Source: Caenorhabditis remanei (lineage: Eukaryota; Nematoda; Chromadorea; Rhabditida; Rhabditidae). Taken from it: a DNA stretch of 64,000 bases. Both the position numbers and the translations under genes were made by a program. Positions within the stretch are counted from its first letter, which is position 1; the number at the start of each line of letters is the position of its first letter. The notes beneath the pieces were generated by a model. It saw only the letters and a list, made by a program, of their open reading frames with translations. It was not told where the DNA came from and did no database searches. The stretch is from assembly GCF_010183535.1 (NCBI RefSeq), contig NC_071331.1:806001-870000 (forward strand), given 5' to 3'. Below are positions 40,701 through 51,387 of this stretch, piece by piece.

Positions 40701-43700
40701 ATAAAAAAGTGCCGGAAAGGGTAAGGCGGAGGACGGAAGGCGGAATCCCGCTCAATCATGATCGAGTCTAAAAACTACGAGCATGCTAGTTTATCTCCAA
40801 TCTCACAAAAAAGAATGTTTCGAGAAATAATAATCAGAAAAATTTGAGTTTGAACTACGGTTACAAGAGAGCACACCATTGCGGGCGTAAATAAAAAAAT
40901 TCAAAATTCAAAAGATGAACCCGTTTTCTCTAAGAAGACTCACTATAATGAATCGCATCAATATCAAACGAGGAGCTCGGCGCCAACTCCTTATGATGCA
41001 TCCTCTCCTTCAGTATATTCTTTATCCCGAAATCAGTCAGCTTTACCACCCAATACGAGTCAACAACACAATTCGAAAGGTATAATGCACCATGAACTTT
41101 AATTGAGCTGTTATGGATGTAGTTGATTCCCTGAAAACGGATTTTTCTGTTTCAAGTGAAAGATATAATTGAATGATTATGTTACACTCAATGCAACGTC
41201 GTTTTCTTCCTAAAATAGGAATGAACTAACTTCTTAGGATTCGTAGTGCAAACTCACATGCATAATATGCTTGATAAAAGTCGATTGAAAATTGCGTCCA
41301 AATTTCTGTTCCTTCACAAAAATCAGGTCTTCCAATGAGTATCTTGTAGTGAATTGCCACATAACAATCACTTCAGATCCTTGGTTGAAGCAGATTCCAG
41401 TAAACGGGTTGATGTTAACATGCGACATGTATTTGAGCTTGAAATATAAAGTATAGAAAATGCGGATCAAATCGAACACTGGTTAAAATTTGTGAAGCAG
41501 TAGTATTAAGAAATTTAATAACCAAACTGACTTGATTCAACATTTTCATTTTATATTAAAGTGAAAGACTGTTTCAACATGATAATAAATACTGGTCTAA
41601 TTTTTTTGAGCAGTGGGTAGGACTATTTCTAACAAAGGAAATCTTTGGACACGCGTGCTTTCAAACGGTCTACAAATTTGGTTATAGGTATTTCGACACC
41701 AGGGGAGTCCATTTCTTCTCTGCAGTCAAAAACCGGCTAAATGTCTCTGCGCGCCGAGTTATGAGCTCTCAAACTTTTCGAATGGTTAAGCTTCTTAGCA
41801 TGGAGTACCAAATCGACTAACACTGTACAAAAAGGTTTTCTCCTTTTTTCAAACTTACAAGTAGTAATGTAGTTAATGGTTCGGCCCCTCTCCCTGTGAA
41901 AAAGTTTAACCATGTGAAAAGTTTGAAAGCTGATAACTCGGCTCACAGACGTATTTAGCCGGTTTCGACTGCAGAAATGGACTCCACGTAGTCGAAAATA
42001 CCTATAACCAAATTTGTAGGTGGTTTGAAAGTTGTGGCTCCCAAAACTTCCCTTGTAAGCTAACCAGTCTAACTTAATTGAACGTTTTCATTTTATATTA
42101 AAATTAAAAATTGTTTCAACATGATAATAAATACTGGTCAAATACTATTTGAGCAGTGGAAACACTGGATATTCATTTCCAAACTAACCTGATTCAACAT
42201 TTCCATCTCCTGTCGTGTGAAAGTGATGGCTCTTCGTTGAACATACCGTTTCACTGATACCTGAAAAACAGTGTAAAAGGGTGAAAAGTAATGCCAGGAT
42301 AGTGGGACGTTCTGTAACAAAACTTTTGGAAACCAAGAAATTTCGAAACTAAACGCAAAAATCGTCAATATTTCTTTTTTTATACTCAGTGTAGAAATGT
42401 TATGGTTTCCAATCTTCTGGTTTCAAAACAACCCCAATCTGGATTATAACCTTCTGCTTGTTAACATGAGCATGTTCCGAAATATTCGCTGAAAAAATTG
42501 ATGAGTAAGAAGCCCTTGCTGTAGACACATTAGACACTCTTCTAGATACTGAAACCAGTTTTCCATTACTTGAATCATCGAAATTAATTGTATCCAGTGG
42601 GACTCTCCATGGCATTTGTTGGATTAGATGCTCCTTGCGTTGAAGATAAAATGCGATGGCCATAGGGATAAGCAAAATGGAAAATACTACTGCCGCAATC
42701 ATAAAAACATGAAAATCACTGCATAAATTGTTATCGTAACCACAGTCCGAGTTATAGGGTGGAAGATCGTCAAGGTAGGAGCCATAGGGGATGGTTCGAG
42801 TGAATTGGTAGCAATTCTTACTGTCATTCGTGCTCCCACAAAATTCGGATTCCCTTGGTTTGACACTTGCCACGTGTTGTGTCTTTCCATCTCTCCACAT
42901 GAACATCTCGTAGTACGGTAACCGGACTCCATCACTTCCTATGAACATTGGACCGGAGAACCCATGGATTTCAGTGTTTGTGACATGCTCCCATAGGAAT
43001 GACTGCTGCTCCACAATCGACAAGTTGCCTGGAGGAATCTTATAGTTACTGAGGAGTTGCAGACCATCACAGAGTACCAGTGCTTTGTAAAGGGTGTAGG
43101 AAGGCTGGAAAATCAATGATTTAAGGGTTATGCATCAAAATCAAACAAACCTCTAATCCATGTTTCATTGCAAATGCCTGCATACTCCCGTTGTCATCAT
43201 GAGAATTTTGAAGGAGTGCCACGTGGCGATGAAGTTTCCGAAGACGTGCTGCGGAGATTGGGTTGGCTTCTTCAGATGCATGTTCGTCGAGATAGGTGTA
43301 GACATCGGAGGTTTCAGATCTAGAATAAGGGTAATTCGCCAAAGATTTGAAGAGTGAAGATTGGGGAGTGTGGAAATCTTAAACATAGCCAACGAAACAG
43401 GACATAAAATTTTTGAAGTGTCAGGAAATTAACAAAATTTCAAAGTCACATTTTTAAGGTTTTTTAAGGTTTTTAAGGTCGCCTACAAGGGAAGGTCACA
43501 AGGGAAAGAATGACCATGGAGTTATGGAACTTGACCTACACCATTGAAAACCTAAGGAATCACTGATTTCAAATACATATTCAATTTTTGCCCTCGAGGT
43601 ATGCTATTCGAGAAAAATGAGGTCCAAAGTTAGAGCCACCAACATGTCAAAAAAACGAGGGTGGTGGCTCGTTCACAGCAGTGTAAGCCGTAAGTTTCCT

Positions 43701-46601
43701 AACGAGCACACTTGAATTTTTTCGATTCGCTTTGCGTTTACGTCGCGGTTTATATTGAAAGATAGGCTCAGTGCCAACCGTTGTGCGACAGAGCGCGTTT
43801 ACCTTACCTCGCACTCTTGGGCACTTTGAAATAATACTGTTTCATCATAACCATATTATTTTTTTATTTTTGTTTGAAATGTTATTGAGATCCTTCGCTA
43901 CTCACTTATAGCAATCCACATGAACAATACTGAATTCCAGTGGTCTGAAGGCTTTGTCTTTCAGCGTCTTGACAAATCTGGATAGGTCTACAGTGGTCAG
44001 GAAGGAGATGAGAACTGGAAAAAGTTGGAAACTATTATTTTTATTCTGTTTCACATTTCTAAGAAACCCACGGTATCCTCATGAAAAATAATTTTTTGCT
44101 GTTCATTTTGTTCCAATAAAACCACCATACCTCTAGCACTATGTAGAATAGAATAAGTATTCATGAGACCATCTGTCTGCAGGAACACATTAATCTTTAT
44201 CTCATCCTCCTTCTCTGCCAACATGTCGTAGATCGCGTGCGCCGTGTATTTCGTTTCTTCCGAATAGATTAGACCAATCTGAAGCATTTTAGAGACTCTT
44301 TTCACTGAGAAAGTAAACGTTTGCAAAAAATTTCATATTTTGATAAAACAGTGAAGTCATATTACCTCCTTCCATTTCATCGATTTACAAACCGCCAGGA
44401 GTACTTCCGCAGTTCCAGCCAAACTGTGAGGCTTCAGAGCAATTGTGGTACCTTCTCTGGAGAAAAAATATGTTTTGAAACTATTAGCACGGCACGCTTC
44501 TTACAATCGCGCTCTACCGAAACCGATGAAAATTGTGTGCGATATTGAGGGGAGACTCAGAGAAAAGAGACGTTTTCAAGGGATTTTCGTGGAGCGCAGT
44601 TGTAAGAATTGTGGCGAGCTTATAATAAATTTCTTTAAAAACTCACTTCTCCTTGGTGCTCAACGGAGCAGAGGATAAATACAACTTGTGCCATCTCAGT
44701 GCAAGTCTGGAGACAGTTTGAGTCTCTTCATCACATGCTGCTCCAATTAGAAGATCCACTGCATATTGGTAATTCAAATTAGCTGCATTCTCGAGTCCGT
44801 TGAAGTTATGGCAGGAGGGGAGGGATATTAGTCTGAAAGCAGAAAATTTATTTATTAAAAAACAATTGACAAGTTAAAATTATAAAAATTGGGTGGAACA
44901 GAAATTTCTAAAAAAAAAAAAAAAGGGCAACGAATTAAGTGAACTTCTCCTGAACAAAATGTGAATTGTGCACACAGCGTAGTTGTTAATTTCCTAGCTA
45001 GGCGAAACAGTTGTTTTTCTCTCAAAACCATACATTTCGGAAGGAGTTTATTCGGTATATTAAAAGAAAAAAATGGTGCCGAATCAGGATTAGCTTGAAT
45101 CAGAGCTGCCCTAATCAAAACGGCCTAAATGTAGAGAAATCGTCATTTTAAAGTCAATATACTCCAATTTTGTAGTTCTGAATTGGTTTCTAGAAACAAA
45201 TTCGGAAAAATATGGTTTTTTTACACGCAATAATCAGAAAAATTGTTTTTGCTAATTATATACACAGATTCTGAAACAGAAGTAAATTGCATAAATGTTG
45301 AATTTGGTCAAAACAAAAAATAGTAAATTTTCGGTTGATAATGCAAATCGTTTTGTTAGATTAACGAGAAAAAATACCTCAATATTGAATCAGTGAAAAC
45401 AAAAAAAACCCTGACATGATTCAAATGAGTTTCCGCCTGTTTCAGTCCAGCATTGCAAGATTTCAGAGTTATCAGTCGCCGATGGATTCTTAGGAAGTGT
45501 CCGTACAGAAAATTAGTCAACTACAAAAGTGAAGCACTGGGCTTGATCTACTCTACATATTTGCATGTCTCGCTAGAGTCATAACTATTGGACAATCAGT
45601 TTTACCAAGGAATATTCTGAAAGTTGTGAAAATGTTAAATCAATCAAAAAAAGTTGTAATCTTTTACTAAAAGACAAGTTTCCGCAATATAATTTTGACG
45701 GTCTCAAAATGTACTTATGTCATGTCACGAAATTGTGTTTCATTGGCCCATCACTCATTCAATAGATTTAATTAAAACGCACTAATAATTTCTGATTTTA
45801 AAGCCAATTGAGCTCTTTTTAATAATTCTAAATCGATTTCAAGTATGTAACAAATTCAGAAAATATAAGATTTTCAACCGGGGTTTCAACAAAAAAACTG
45901 ATTGTGCTAGTTATATACACAGATTCTGAAACTGAGGTAAAGAAAAGAATAAATTCGATAGAAGCGAAATTAAAATTTTTGTTTGAGTTCCGTCAGCATA
46001 TTATTTTACGAGTTTTCCTGTACAAAATACCTCAATATTGAAACAGTGACAAAAAAACTCTGACACGGTTTTTATGTTTCACATTCATATTATCACACCT
46101 TGACCTTCATTTTTGTAGTTTATCACTGTTGTCGACATGAGCTCCCTAAAGAGCTTTCGCTCAGCGAAGGTACTATGTTTCTCCTGTTTCAAACCAGCAT
46201 TATAAGATTTCAGGATTATTTTTCATTGATAGATTGAAACTCTCTAGCGAGTGCCGTACAGAAAAATAATCAACTATAAAAGGGAAGCTCTTTGACGATC
46301 TCAAAATGTACTTATTATAAGTCATTCGAAACAATGTCATTTTGATACTAGAGATAATCACTAAAAAATAAGGAAAATTGCTAATTTCCACTGTTTTTGT
46401 TAGTTTAAAAATGTTCTTTATGCCTGGTTTCGAAATGTCCCGAAACATAAAGTAAACTCACGTGTGCTCTCTCCTCGTCCCAGCCGCCTTCATACAAATC
46501 TCCAAAACCTTCGTTTCATTCGAGTTCTCATATTCTAAGTGTCCAATTCGGAAAGTGAGAACAGTTTGAACAAGAAAAAAGGAGATTTTCGAGAAAAACA
46601 T
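37710..46601 (-). CDS. receptor-type guanylyl cyclase
   Basis: Single-pass receptor cyclase of the nematode gcy class, which in relatives makes cGMP in sensory neurons. Exon 1 (46462-46601) encodes the signal peptide MFFSKISFFLVQTVL; exon 2 is 44647-44832; further ectodomain exons lie at about 44368-44456, 44090-44282, 43920-44020, 43121-43330 and 42420-43106. The TM is FHVFMIAAVVFSILLIPMAI. The kinase-homology part has SVKRYVQRRAITFTRQEMEM (42180-42265), LKYMSHVNINPFTGICF (41240-41440), HGALYLSNC in place of the catalytic HRD loop, then TDFGI (40940-41130), and VLPEYLQLAPEHL (40070-40230). Next come a coiled coil (EQIVAERTRELEQDM, LLYQLLPK) and the cyclase domain: LLVVDVCQFTKF and ENVGDAYLICSGIPE carry both metal Asp; FCIFGDTVNMACRM carries the guanine Cys and the catalytic Asn and Arg. 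The end is KGTCLTFWLTGEK, with TAA at 37710-37712. The catalytic set looks complete. Introns carry several 21U candidates and repeats. Confidence 0.9.
38460..38526 (-). ncRNA. candidate 21U-RNA locus in a cyclase intron
   Basis: CTGTTTCA on the minus strand at 38519-38526. TAAT gives the U at 38480 (39 nt); predicted RNA 38460-38480. Duplicated forms of this module occur near 21976, 22368 and 39010 (the last mutated to TGAAATAG). Confidence 0.6.
38578..38960 (+). repeat. dispersed ~370-bp repeat, copy 1
   Basis: Same orientation as 49026-49390, with shared words TTTTTTATT(T/C)GGT, GCTGGCCTAGAAA, GGTCATGTTGATTTTT, CGACGAAAAC and TCTATGAAAAAATCAGA. The right inverted end present in copy 2 is deleted here. 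Confidence 0.7.
39055..39121 (+). ncRNA. candidate 21U-RNA locus in a cyclase intron
   Basis: CTGTTTCA at 39055-39062. TGCT gives the U at 39101 (39 nt); antisense to the cyclase gene. Confidence 0.55.
39356..39422 (-). ncRNA. candidate 21U-RNA locus in a cyclase intron
   Basis: CTGTTTCA on the minus strand at 39415-39422. TGAT gives the U at 39376 (39 nt); predicted RNA 39356-39376. Confidence 0.6.
41147..41212 (+). ncRNA. candidate 21U-RNA locus in a cyclase intron
   Basis: CTGTTTCA at 41147-41154. CAAT gives the U at 41192 (38 nt). Confidence 0.5.
41569..41634 (+). ncRNA. candidate 21U-RNA locus in a cyclase intron
   Basis: CTGTTTCA at 41569-41576. CAGT gives the U at 41614 (38 nt). A duplicate of this stretch at 42080-42160 carries TTGTTTCA instead. 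Confidence 0.45.
41652..42034. mobile_element. palindromic element between duplicated intron segments
   Basis: Left words TACAAATTTGGTTATAGG, GGGGAGTCCATTTCTTCT, AACCGGCTAAAT and GAGTTATGAGCT are matched in reverse on the right. On either side lie about 75-bp direct repeats (41540-41614 and 42082-42160) sharing CAACATGATAATAAATACTG. Confidence 0.7.
43837..43903 (+). ncRNA. candidate 21U-RNA locus in a cyclase intron
   Basis: CTGTTTCA at 43837-43844. TGTT gives the U at 43883 (39 nt). Confidence 0.6.
44046..44112 (+). ncRNA. candidate 21U-RNA locus at a cyclase intron-exon edge
   Basis: CTGTTTCA at 44046-44053. TAAT gives the U at 44092 (39 nt), so the RNA would be antisense to the 3' part of a cyclase ectodomain exon. 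Confidence 0.5.
44484..44622. mobile_element. short MITE with GAGCGCAGTT arms, intronic
   Basis: TTAGCACGGCACGCTTCTTA...CGCTC on the left, GGAGCGCAGTTGTAAGAATT...GGCGAGCTTA on the right. It fills a cyclase intron. Confidence 0.75.
45213..45279 (-). ncRNA. candidate 21U-RNA locus in cyclase intron 1
   Basis: CTGTTTCA on the minus strand at 45272-45279. TGAT gives the U at 45233 (39 nt). Confidence 0.6.
45437..45503 (+). ncRNA. candidate 21U-RNA locus in cyclase intron 1
   Basis: CTGTTTCA at 45437-45444. CGAT gives the U at 45483 (39 nt). It is the paralogue of the 46184 locus. Confidence 0.62.
45980..46046 (-). ncRNA. candidate 21U-RNA locus in cyclase intron 1
   Basis: CTGTTTCA on the minus strand at 46039-46046. 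TAAT gives the U at 46000 (39 nt). The matching site in copy 1 reads TGAATCAG. Confidence 0.6.
46184..46250 (+). ncRNA. candidate 21U-RNA locus in cyclase intron 1
   Basis: CTGTTTCA at 46184-46191. TGAT gives the U at 46230 (39 nt). It is the paralogue of the 45437 locus, with diverged RNA sequence but the same spacing. Confidence 0.62.
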
Positions 46602-47568
46602 ATTCCGTCAACTCTCAATAAGAATATATAGCTGAATATGTTTTTGCAAGGATCTCCTTCTCGCCGTCTCGTCTTTTTCTTCAAGAAATGAATATTTGAT
46701 GACTTGTTATGCCTCCTCAGAATTTTTATCAATCCATCTTTTTTGAATTAATAATTCAAAGAGCACCTCGAGTCGGAGAGAATCTACTAGATTGCGACTA
46801 GTCGTGACTTTTTGAAAGAAAATTGGTTGCAAAAATTAAAAATTCTAGGTGTGTGTGGTTCTAGGGGGAATGTACTACATATGTGTGGAGTGTGGAATTT
46901 TATAGTTTACTTCCGCCAAAAAAAAGGACACTAGGGTCCGCCCATTTTTTGAGATGCTGAAAAAGTGGGCGGAACTTGGAGGGAGGGCGGATCCAAAAAA
47001 GGGCTACTGGGACGGGGACTGTGACGTTTCGAAACCAGGGCATTTTGAAACCAAGACATTGTTCAATTTTAGGTGTATCGCAGAAAAAGCCTTGGTTTTC
47101 AGTGATTTTAGTTTTGAAATGTCATGGTTGCCAAACGTCTGGTTTCGAAATGTCCCTGAGCCAAAAAATCGAGAAACGCCACAGAAAAACGGGTAAGCGT
47201 TATTACTGACAGTGAGGCCCCAAAAAATGAAGGGTCAAGGAAATTTCAAAATTTTCGCTTCTGATTAGGGTCCTCAGTTCTCAAAAGGTGCGAAGAGCTT
47301 TGAGATTTAATTTGTTTATTTCATCGAAGGGTGACACGTGAAAATGAATTGATTTTAAGAGTTACATGAAAGAGATGGTTAATAAAAGGGGAAAGTACAT
47401 ACATAACTGATAATGGGCCTACTCTAGAGGTAGCAAAAAAACAAAGCAAAAACTAATTTTTAGCTAGTCCCGATACTGTGAAAAAATAAAGATGAAACAC
47501 GCAGCTCAGGAAGTTGTGGGCGGAGCTTAAACTGCAAACGGCGTGGTTCTTAATTTAAAAACCAACTG
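46602..47568. other. intergenic; one small palindrome
   Basis: Upstream of the cyclase. An inverted pair GACGTTTCGAAACCAGGGC (47022) and CTGGTTTCGAAATGTCCCTG (47140) marks a small element at about 47021-47163; a related word is at 46427-46447. Nothing else supported. Confidence 0.5.
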
Positions 47569-47990
47569 GGCTCTATTCCAGTTTAGATGTCCTTTGAAAA
47601 CTCCAACGTCCCAAAAAACACTTACAATTAGACATCCCTTGAAACACTTAGACGTCCTTTCAAGTCCAAAATATGCTCAAAAACATTTAGACGTCCCAAA
47701 AAATCTTTAAACGTCCCATGAAATGTTTAGACGTTCCTTGAAATTCCAAAAAGTAGTTGTAAATATTGAGACGTCCCAAAAACATTTAGACGTCCCAAAA
47801 AACATTCAAACGTCCCAAAAAATATTTAGACGTTCCTTGAACCCTTTCAGTGACTTTTAGTGTTGGAGGGACGTCTAAACATTTTTTGTGACGTTTAAGT
47901 GTTTAAGGGACGTCTAAGTGTTTTAAGGGACGTTTAAGTGTTTTTTGGGGCTTTTGAGTTTTTAAAGGACATCTAAACTGGAATAGAGCC
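47569..47990. mobile_element. short GACGTCC foldback element
   Basis: Ends GGCTCTATTCCAGTTTAGAT and its inverse. Arms of degenerate TTTAGACGTCCCAAAAAA units, 422 bp in all. Flanks ACCAACTG and AACAACTG match at 7 of 8 positions. Same family as 16550-17841, with fewer and more diverged units. Confidence 0.85.
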
Positions 47991-48163
47991 AACAACTGGA
48001 ATGAGAACCGCGCCGCTTGCACGTTTCAGCCCGCGACCTTCTCTTTTGAAAATCCTTGGCCAAACTTTATTTTTTCAAAGTAAGTACCTCGAATAAAAAA
48101 ATTAGATATGCCCCCGCCCCGACCCCGCCCTATCTAACCTTCCCTAGAAACCGAAGCCTTACC

Positions 48164-48197
48164 AACCGGGTGCCCTCTTTAAGAAAAGCATAAAAGG
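48164..48197 (+). promoter_or_regulatory. shared promoter box of the tandem gene array
   Basis: AACCGGGTGCCCT (48164-48176) and a TATA-like GCATAAAAGG (48188-48197), 68-77 bp before the ATG. The same pair precedes the genes at 49553 and 51388. Confidence 0.6.
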
Positions 48198-48264
48198 AAG
48201 GAGTTCCAACGAAGAAAAATATCGAATCGATTAAATTTTGAATCGACAATCGAGCGTTTTCTTG

Positions 48265-48931
48265 ATGAAGATCCTTCTCACCGTTGGAGTTATCCTTGTG
48301 TGCGGTGAGTTACATGAATTGGGTAGTGAGTTTTTGAAAAACCGTTTGTTTCAGACTACACTGTGTTGTATGCTCAAGATAATGTAGAATTGCCTATAGA
48401 ACCGGAAGCAAGGGCAAAACTGGGGGAATTTTCCAACAGCATGGGTTTCCCGGATGGAGCAGCTGATCAATTCATGAAACTTCGACAAGATTTTGCACAA
48501 AAAGCGGAGGAGAAAGCAAAATTCTTGGTAATTTTTATCATGTATTCTTGCATAGACAATGCTATTCGTTTTAGAAATGGAACAACAAACTGAAGATTCC
48601 GGATCTAGACTGCGACACGAACTATGATGAAGAGACGAACAAAATGAAAAAAGAACTGGAAGAAGAACACGGTTCAGATTATGGTAAACTCATTGAAGCA
48701 TACGAAGAGGATGGTGAAGAAACGGATCTTACTTGCTTGGTACCATCAAGAACCGAAATCAACTGTAAATCGAAAAAGTGCGATAAAAAATATATTGGGA
48801 TTTGCATTTGTGGACCGAAAAAGTGTGATGTGGATGATGATGGATTATGTGAGAGTGGATCTTTGAGCGTCTTCACTTTCGGTGTCTTTGTCAACTTTTG
48901 CATTTTCTACTTGATTGTTTCCTTCTTTTGA
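48265..48931 (+). CDS. small Cys-rich, probably GPI-anchored protein (array gene 1)
   Basis: Exons 48265-48304, 48355-48527 and 48575-48931 make 189 residues. Exon 1 is 40 bp and ends in phase 1, the second junction (KAKFL/KWNNKL) is phase 0, and every gene of the array shares this plan. Signal peptide MKILLTVGVILVCDYTVLYA; a helical acidic middle (EETNKMKKELEEEHGSDYGK); then the family block TCLVPSRTEINC, KKC, ICICGPKKC, DDDGLC (8 cysteines in the mature protein up to here); and the C-terminal hydrophobic tail FTFGVFVNFCIFYLIVSFF with small residues before it, typical of a GPI signal. The first part is weakly like CAP helices. Secreted or surface role inferred; molecular function unknown. 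Confidence 0.82.
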
Positions 48932-49025
48932 TTTTACTAGTCTTACTTGTTTTCCGATACATGAATAAAGAATTTTATTAAAGTTGTACTAATTGTAAGG
49001 TCAACTCTGATTTTTTCATAGCATG

Positions 49026-49369
49026 AATAGTGTCGGTGAGTTGAATTTCATATCGAAATAATTTTTTATTCGGTGTGAAACCCTCTTAGAGCTAGGTGAG
49101 TAATTTCGCTGGCCTAGAAACTCGAATTCGGCCATGTTGATTTTTTCAACTTTTGTCGCTGTTTTTTTCAATGAATTTGATAAAAAACGACAAAATTTGA
49201 AAGAAACATTACAAAAATGGTAGAAAAACGACGAAAACTTGACAAACCAACATTTTTGCTTTCTAGAATGTTCTACGGCCACAGAAATGTCTAATCTGTT
49301 TCGCCGCTCGTTCTCAGTGGGGATTGAACAGATATTTCAATATGAAAATGAACTCACGGACACACATAC
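49026..49369. repeat. dispersed inverted-end repeat, copy 2
   Basis: AGTGTCGGTGAGTTGAATTT on the left and GAAAATGAACTCACGGACAC on the right are inverted ends; the body resembles 38578-38960. It lies between array genes 1 and 2. Confidence 0.7.
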
Positions 49370-49469
49370 ATTCGTTATTCTATGAAAAAATCAGAGTTGA
49401 CTTTAGTCCATCTTTAAGATTTAAAAAAAAATTAAAAGACCTCGCTACCCCAGAAACTTGTATTCTAGT

Positions 49470-49502
49470 AACCGGGTGCTCTAAATGACAAATGCATAAA
49501 AG
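49470..49502 (+). promoter_or_regulatory. shared promoter box of the tandem gene array
   Basis: AACCGGGTGCTCT (49470-49482) and GCATAAAAG (49494-49502), 51-59 bp before the ATG of array gene 2. Confidence 0.6.
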
Positions 49503-49552
49503 AAATCTATCCCGACAGAAAAAAATAAAACTGTTAAGATTTCAATACCAGC

Positions 49553-50193
49553 ATGAAAATTCTTCACTATGCTGCGATCTTTGTCATCTACGGTGAGTTT
49601 GGGAGAGAAATTCAGAAAAACCGAGTACCAATTTCAGCCAATACGGTGATTTCGTTTCCACCGAATCGCCGTTTCAAAAAAGATTATTTATCCAACAAAA
49701 TGGAAGCCAATTATACCGGAGAAATAAGAGCAGACCGCGAAGATTTGGCTAGACGGTCTGGCATGAAATCGGCAAAAATATTGGTAAGTCAAGGTTCAAA
49801 GCAATGTTCAAACTCAATTATTTTATTTTTCAGAAGCATTCTGACGATTTGAAGATTCCGGAGCCTAAGTGTGGAACAGATCCCACGGAAGTTTTTGACC
49901 AATCTGAAATTGACGAAATGGACAAGATTCTGAAAGATGATGTTGACAAAGGCCTTGAAATGATCGAAAAGAAAGGAGAAGAGACTTACTTGTCATGTTT
50001 GATTCCAACAAAAACCGAAGTAAACTGTAAAGTGAAAAAGTGCGATTCGGGGAAAACAGTTGGGCATTGCATTTGTGGACCGAAGAAATGTAAAATGGAC
50101 AGTGAAGGATTATGTAAGAAAACTGGGTCTTCGAATCTCAAAACTTTTTGTATTATTATCTGTCTGATTGTATACTACTCGTTCGTTCTGTAA
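49553..50193 (+). CDS. small Cys-rich, probably GPI-anchored protein (array gene 2)
   Basis: Exons 49553-49592, 49638-49783 and 49834-50193 make 181 residues. Signal peptide MKILHYAAIFVIYGANT. The second junction is at SAKIL/KHSDDL. Conserved core: KCGTDP, SCLIPTKTEVNC, KKC, HCICGPKKC, DSEGLC. The tail FCIIICLIVYYSFVL is shorter than in its neighbours but ends the protein in the same way. It is the closest relative of array gene 1, 0.6 kb away. AATAAA follows the stop. Confidence 0.82.
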
Positions 50194-50418
50194 TAATAAA
50201 TGATTTTTCTGAAACTTTTGTTGGTGCTCTTCTTGGCGTGACACCTCCCTTTCTTGACGTTACTTTCCTCTTGCTCTCAACATTCCAAGGTTTGGTCTTT
50301 TTTGACAATATTTGAGAGTAAAGATTTTAAAAAGGAAAAGCGAATCCATTTTGTGTGCAAAAAGAATTATAACCAGCAACAAACTCGCGGGGGCGTGATG
50401 AGCTCGAGCAATTTGACA

Positions 50419-50744
50419 TGGGAACCTTTTTGGGTCGCAAGTTTGGAATCGTTCCAAATTGTTACCATACAATAAGGACAGCTGAATAGGCATATCCCAA
50501 ATTTTCGTTTTGTGCTCGTCACTTGCCGCTGAGAAAAACTGTCTTTACCTCTGGTTTTGCTAGCCATTTTCGGGCTTTTACAGCGTTTAATTACAGGAGT
50601 GAACCTTTGAGACGGTTTTTCTCAGCGGCAAGTGACGAGCACAGAACGAAAATTTTGGATATGCCTATTCAAGCTGTCCTTAATACCTGGTAGCAATTTG
50701 GAACGATTCCAAACTTGCGACCCCTTGAGGTTCCTTTGTGAGTT
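50419..50744. mobile_element. palindromic element between array genes 2 and 3
   Basis: The left arm, with GGGTCGCAAGTTTGGAATCG, AATAAGGACAGCTGAATAGG and TCGTCACTTGCCGCTGAGAA, is matched in reverse by the right arm, with about 95 bp between. Non-coding. Confidence 0.75.
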
Positions 50745-51101
50745 GAAAATTTCTGACAGCCTAAATTTAAACTTCAAAAAGTTATATTTTTCAACAAATA
50801 GTTCGAAGCTTGGTAAAGAAAGATAGCGATCTTACTCATATCTTCAAAATTCTGCAAAACGATGGGAATGATAAAAACTATGAATCAAAAATGTTGCACC
50901 GTAGTATACCGTAAATACTGTATTATAACTGTACCCCTTCTTTACTCTGAATTTATGAATATGATTATCCCTGTGTTTTTTCTTGGTTCTGACTAGAAGC
51001 AGCGTAATTAGTAACTTCTTTATCAGAGAATAGACCGTTCAAAAATGTTTTTTTGTTTAATTATTAATTACAATGAGTTTCTGAAACCACACGATTTCTC
51101 T

Positions 51102-51170
51102 CGGAGGCAGCTGAAAAATATAACGGCATGCCGTTATAATACAGTATTTCCGGTAAATAATCTGAAACAG
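51102..51170 (-). ncRNA. candidate 21U-RNA locus, spacing 41
   Basis: CTGTTTCA on the minus strand at 51163-51170. CGTT gives the U at 51122. It is the only core motif within the 46.3-57.2 kb stretch. Confidence 0.35.
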
Positions 51171-51294
51171 GCTCAGTCGACAGAATATATGATTGAGAAT
51201 TTTTATTTTCAGACTTTAGAAAAAAAATATATTTTTCGAAAAAAAAAAGTTTTCGATGACCGCCCTCTAAACTAGAAACACCCGGCCCTTCCCA

Positions 51295-51327
51295 AACCGT
51301 GTGCCCCCTTTTAGAACAGCATAAAAG
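51295..51327 (+). promoter_or_regulatory. shared promoter box of the tandem gene array
   Basis: AACCGTGTGCCCC (51295-51307) and GCATAAAAG (51319-51327), 61-69 bp before the ATG of array gene 3. Confidence 0.58.
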
Positions 51328-51387
51328 AAGAATCTGTCAACAGAAGAAAAGCGAATCGAATCGATTTCCAATCTACAACGTCTTCCG

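Larger units (their letters stand above)
45225..46290 (+). repeat. tandem duplication inside cyclase intron 1
   Basis: Copy 1 (about 45225-45540) and copy 2 (about 45890-46290) share GCTA(A/G)TTATATACACAG, ATACCTCAATATTGAA, CCAGCATT(G/A)(C/T)AAGATTTCAG and CCGTACAGAAAA. Each copy carries 21U cores, some intact and some mutated. Confidence 0.8.

Noticed and set aside
40427..40759. 110-codon minus-strand open frame in a cyclase intron
   Set aside because: It does not match any cyclase segment and has no splice signals in frame; the kinase-homology exons on either side are contiguous in the family without it.
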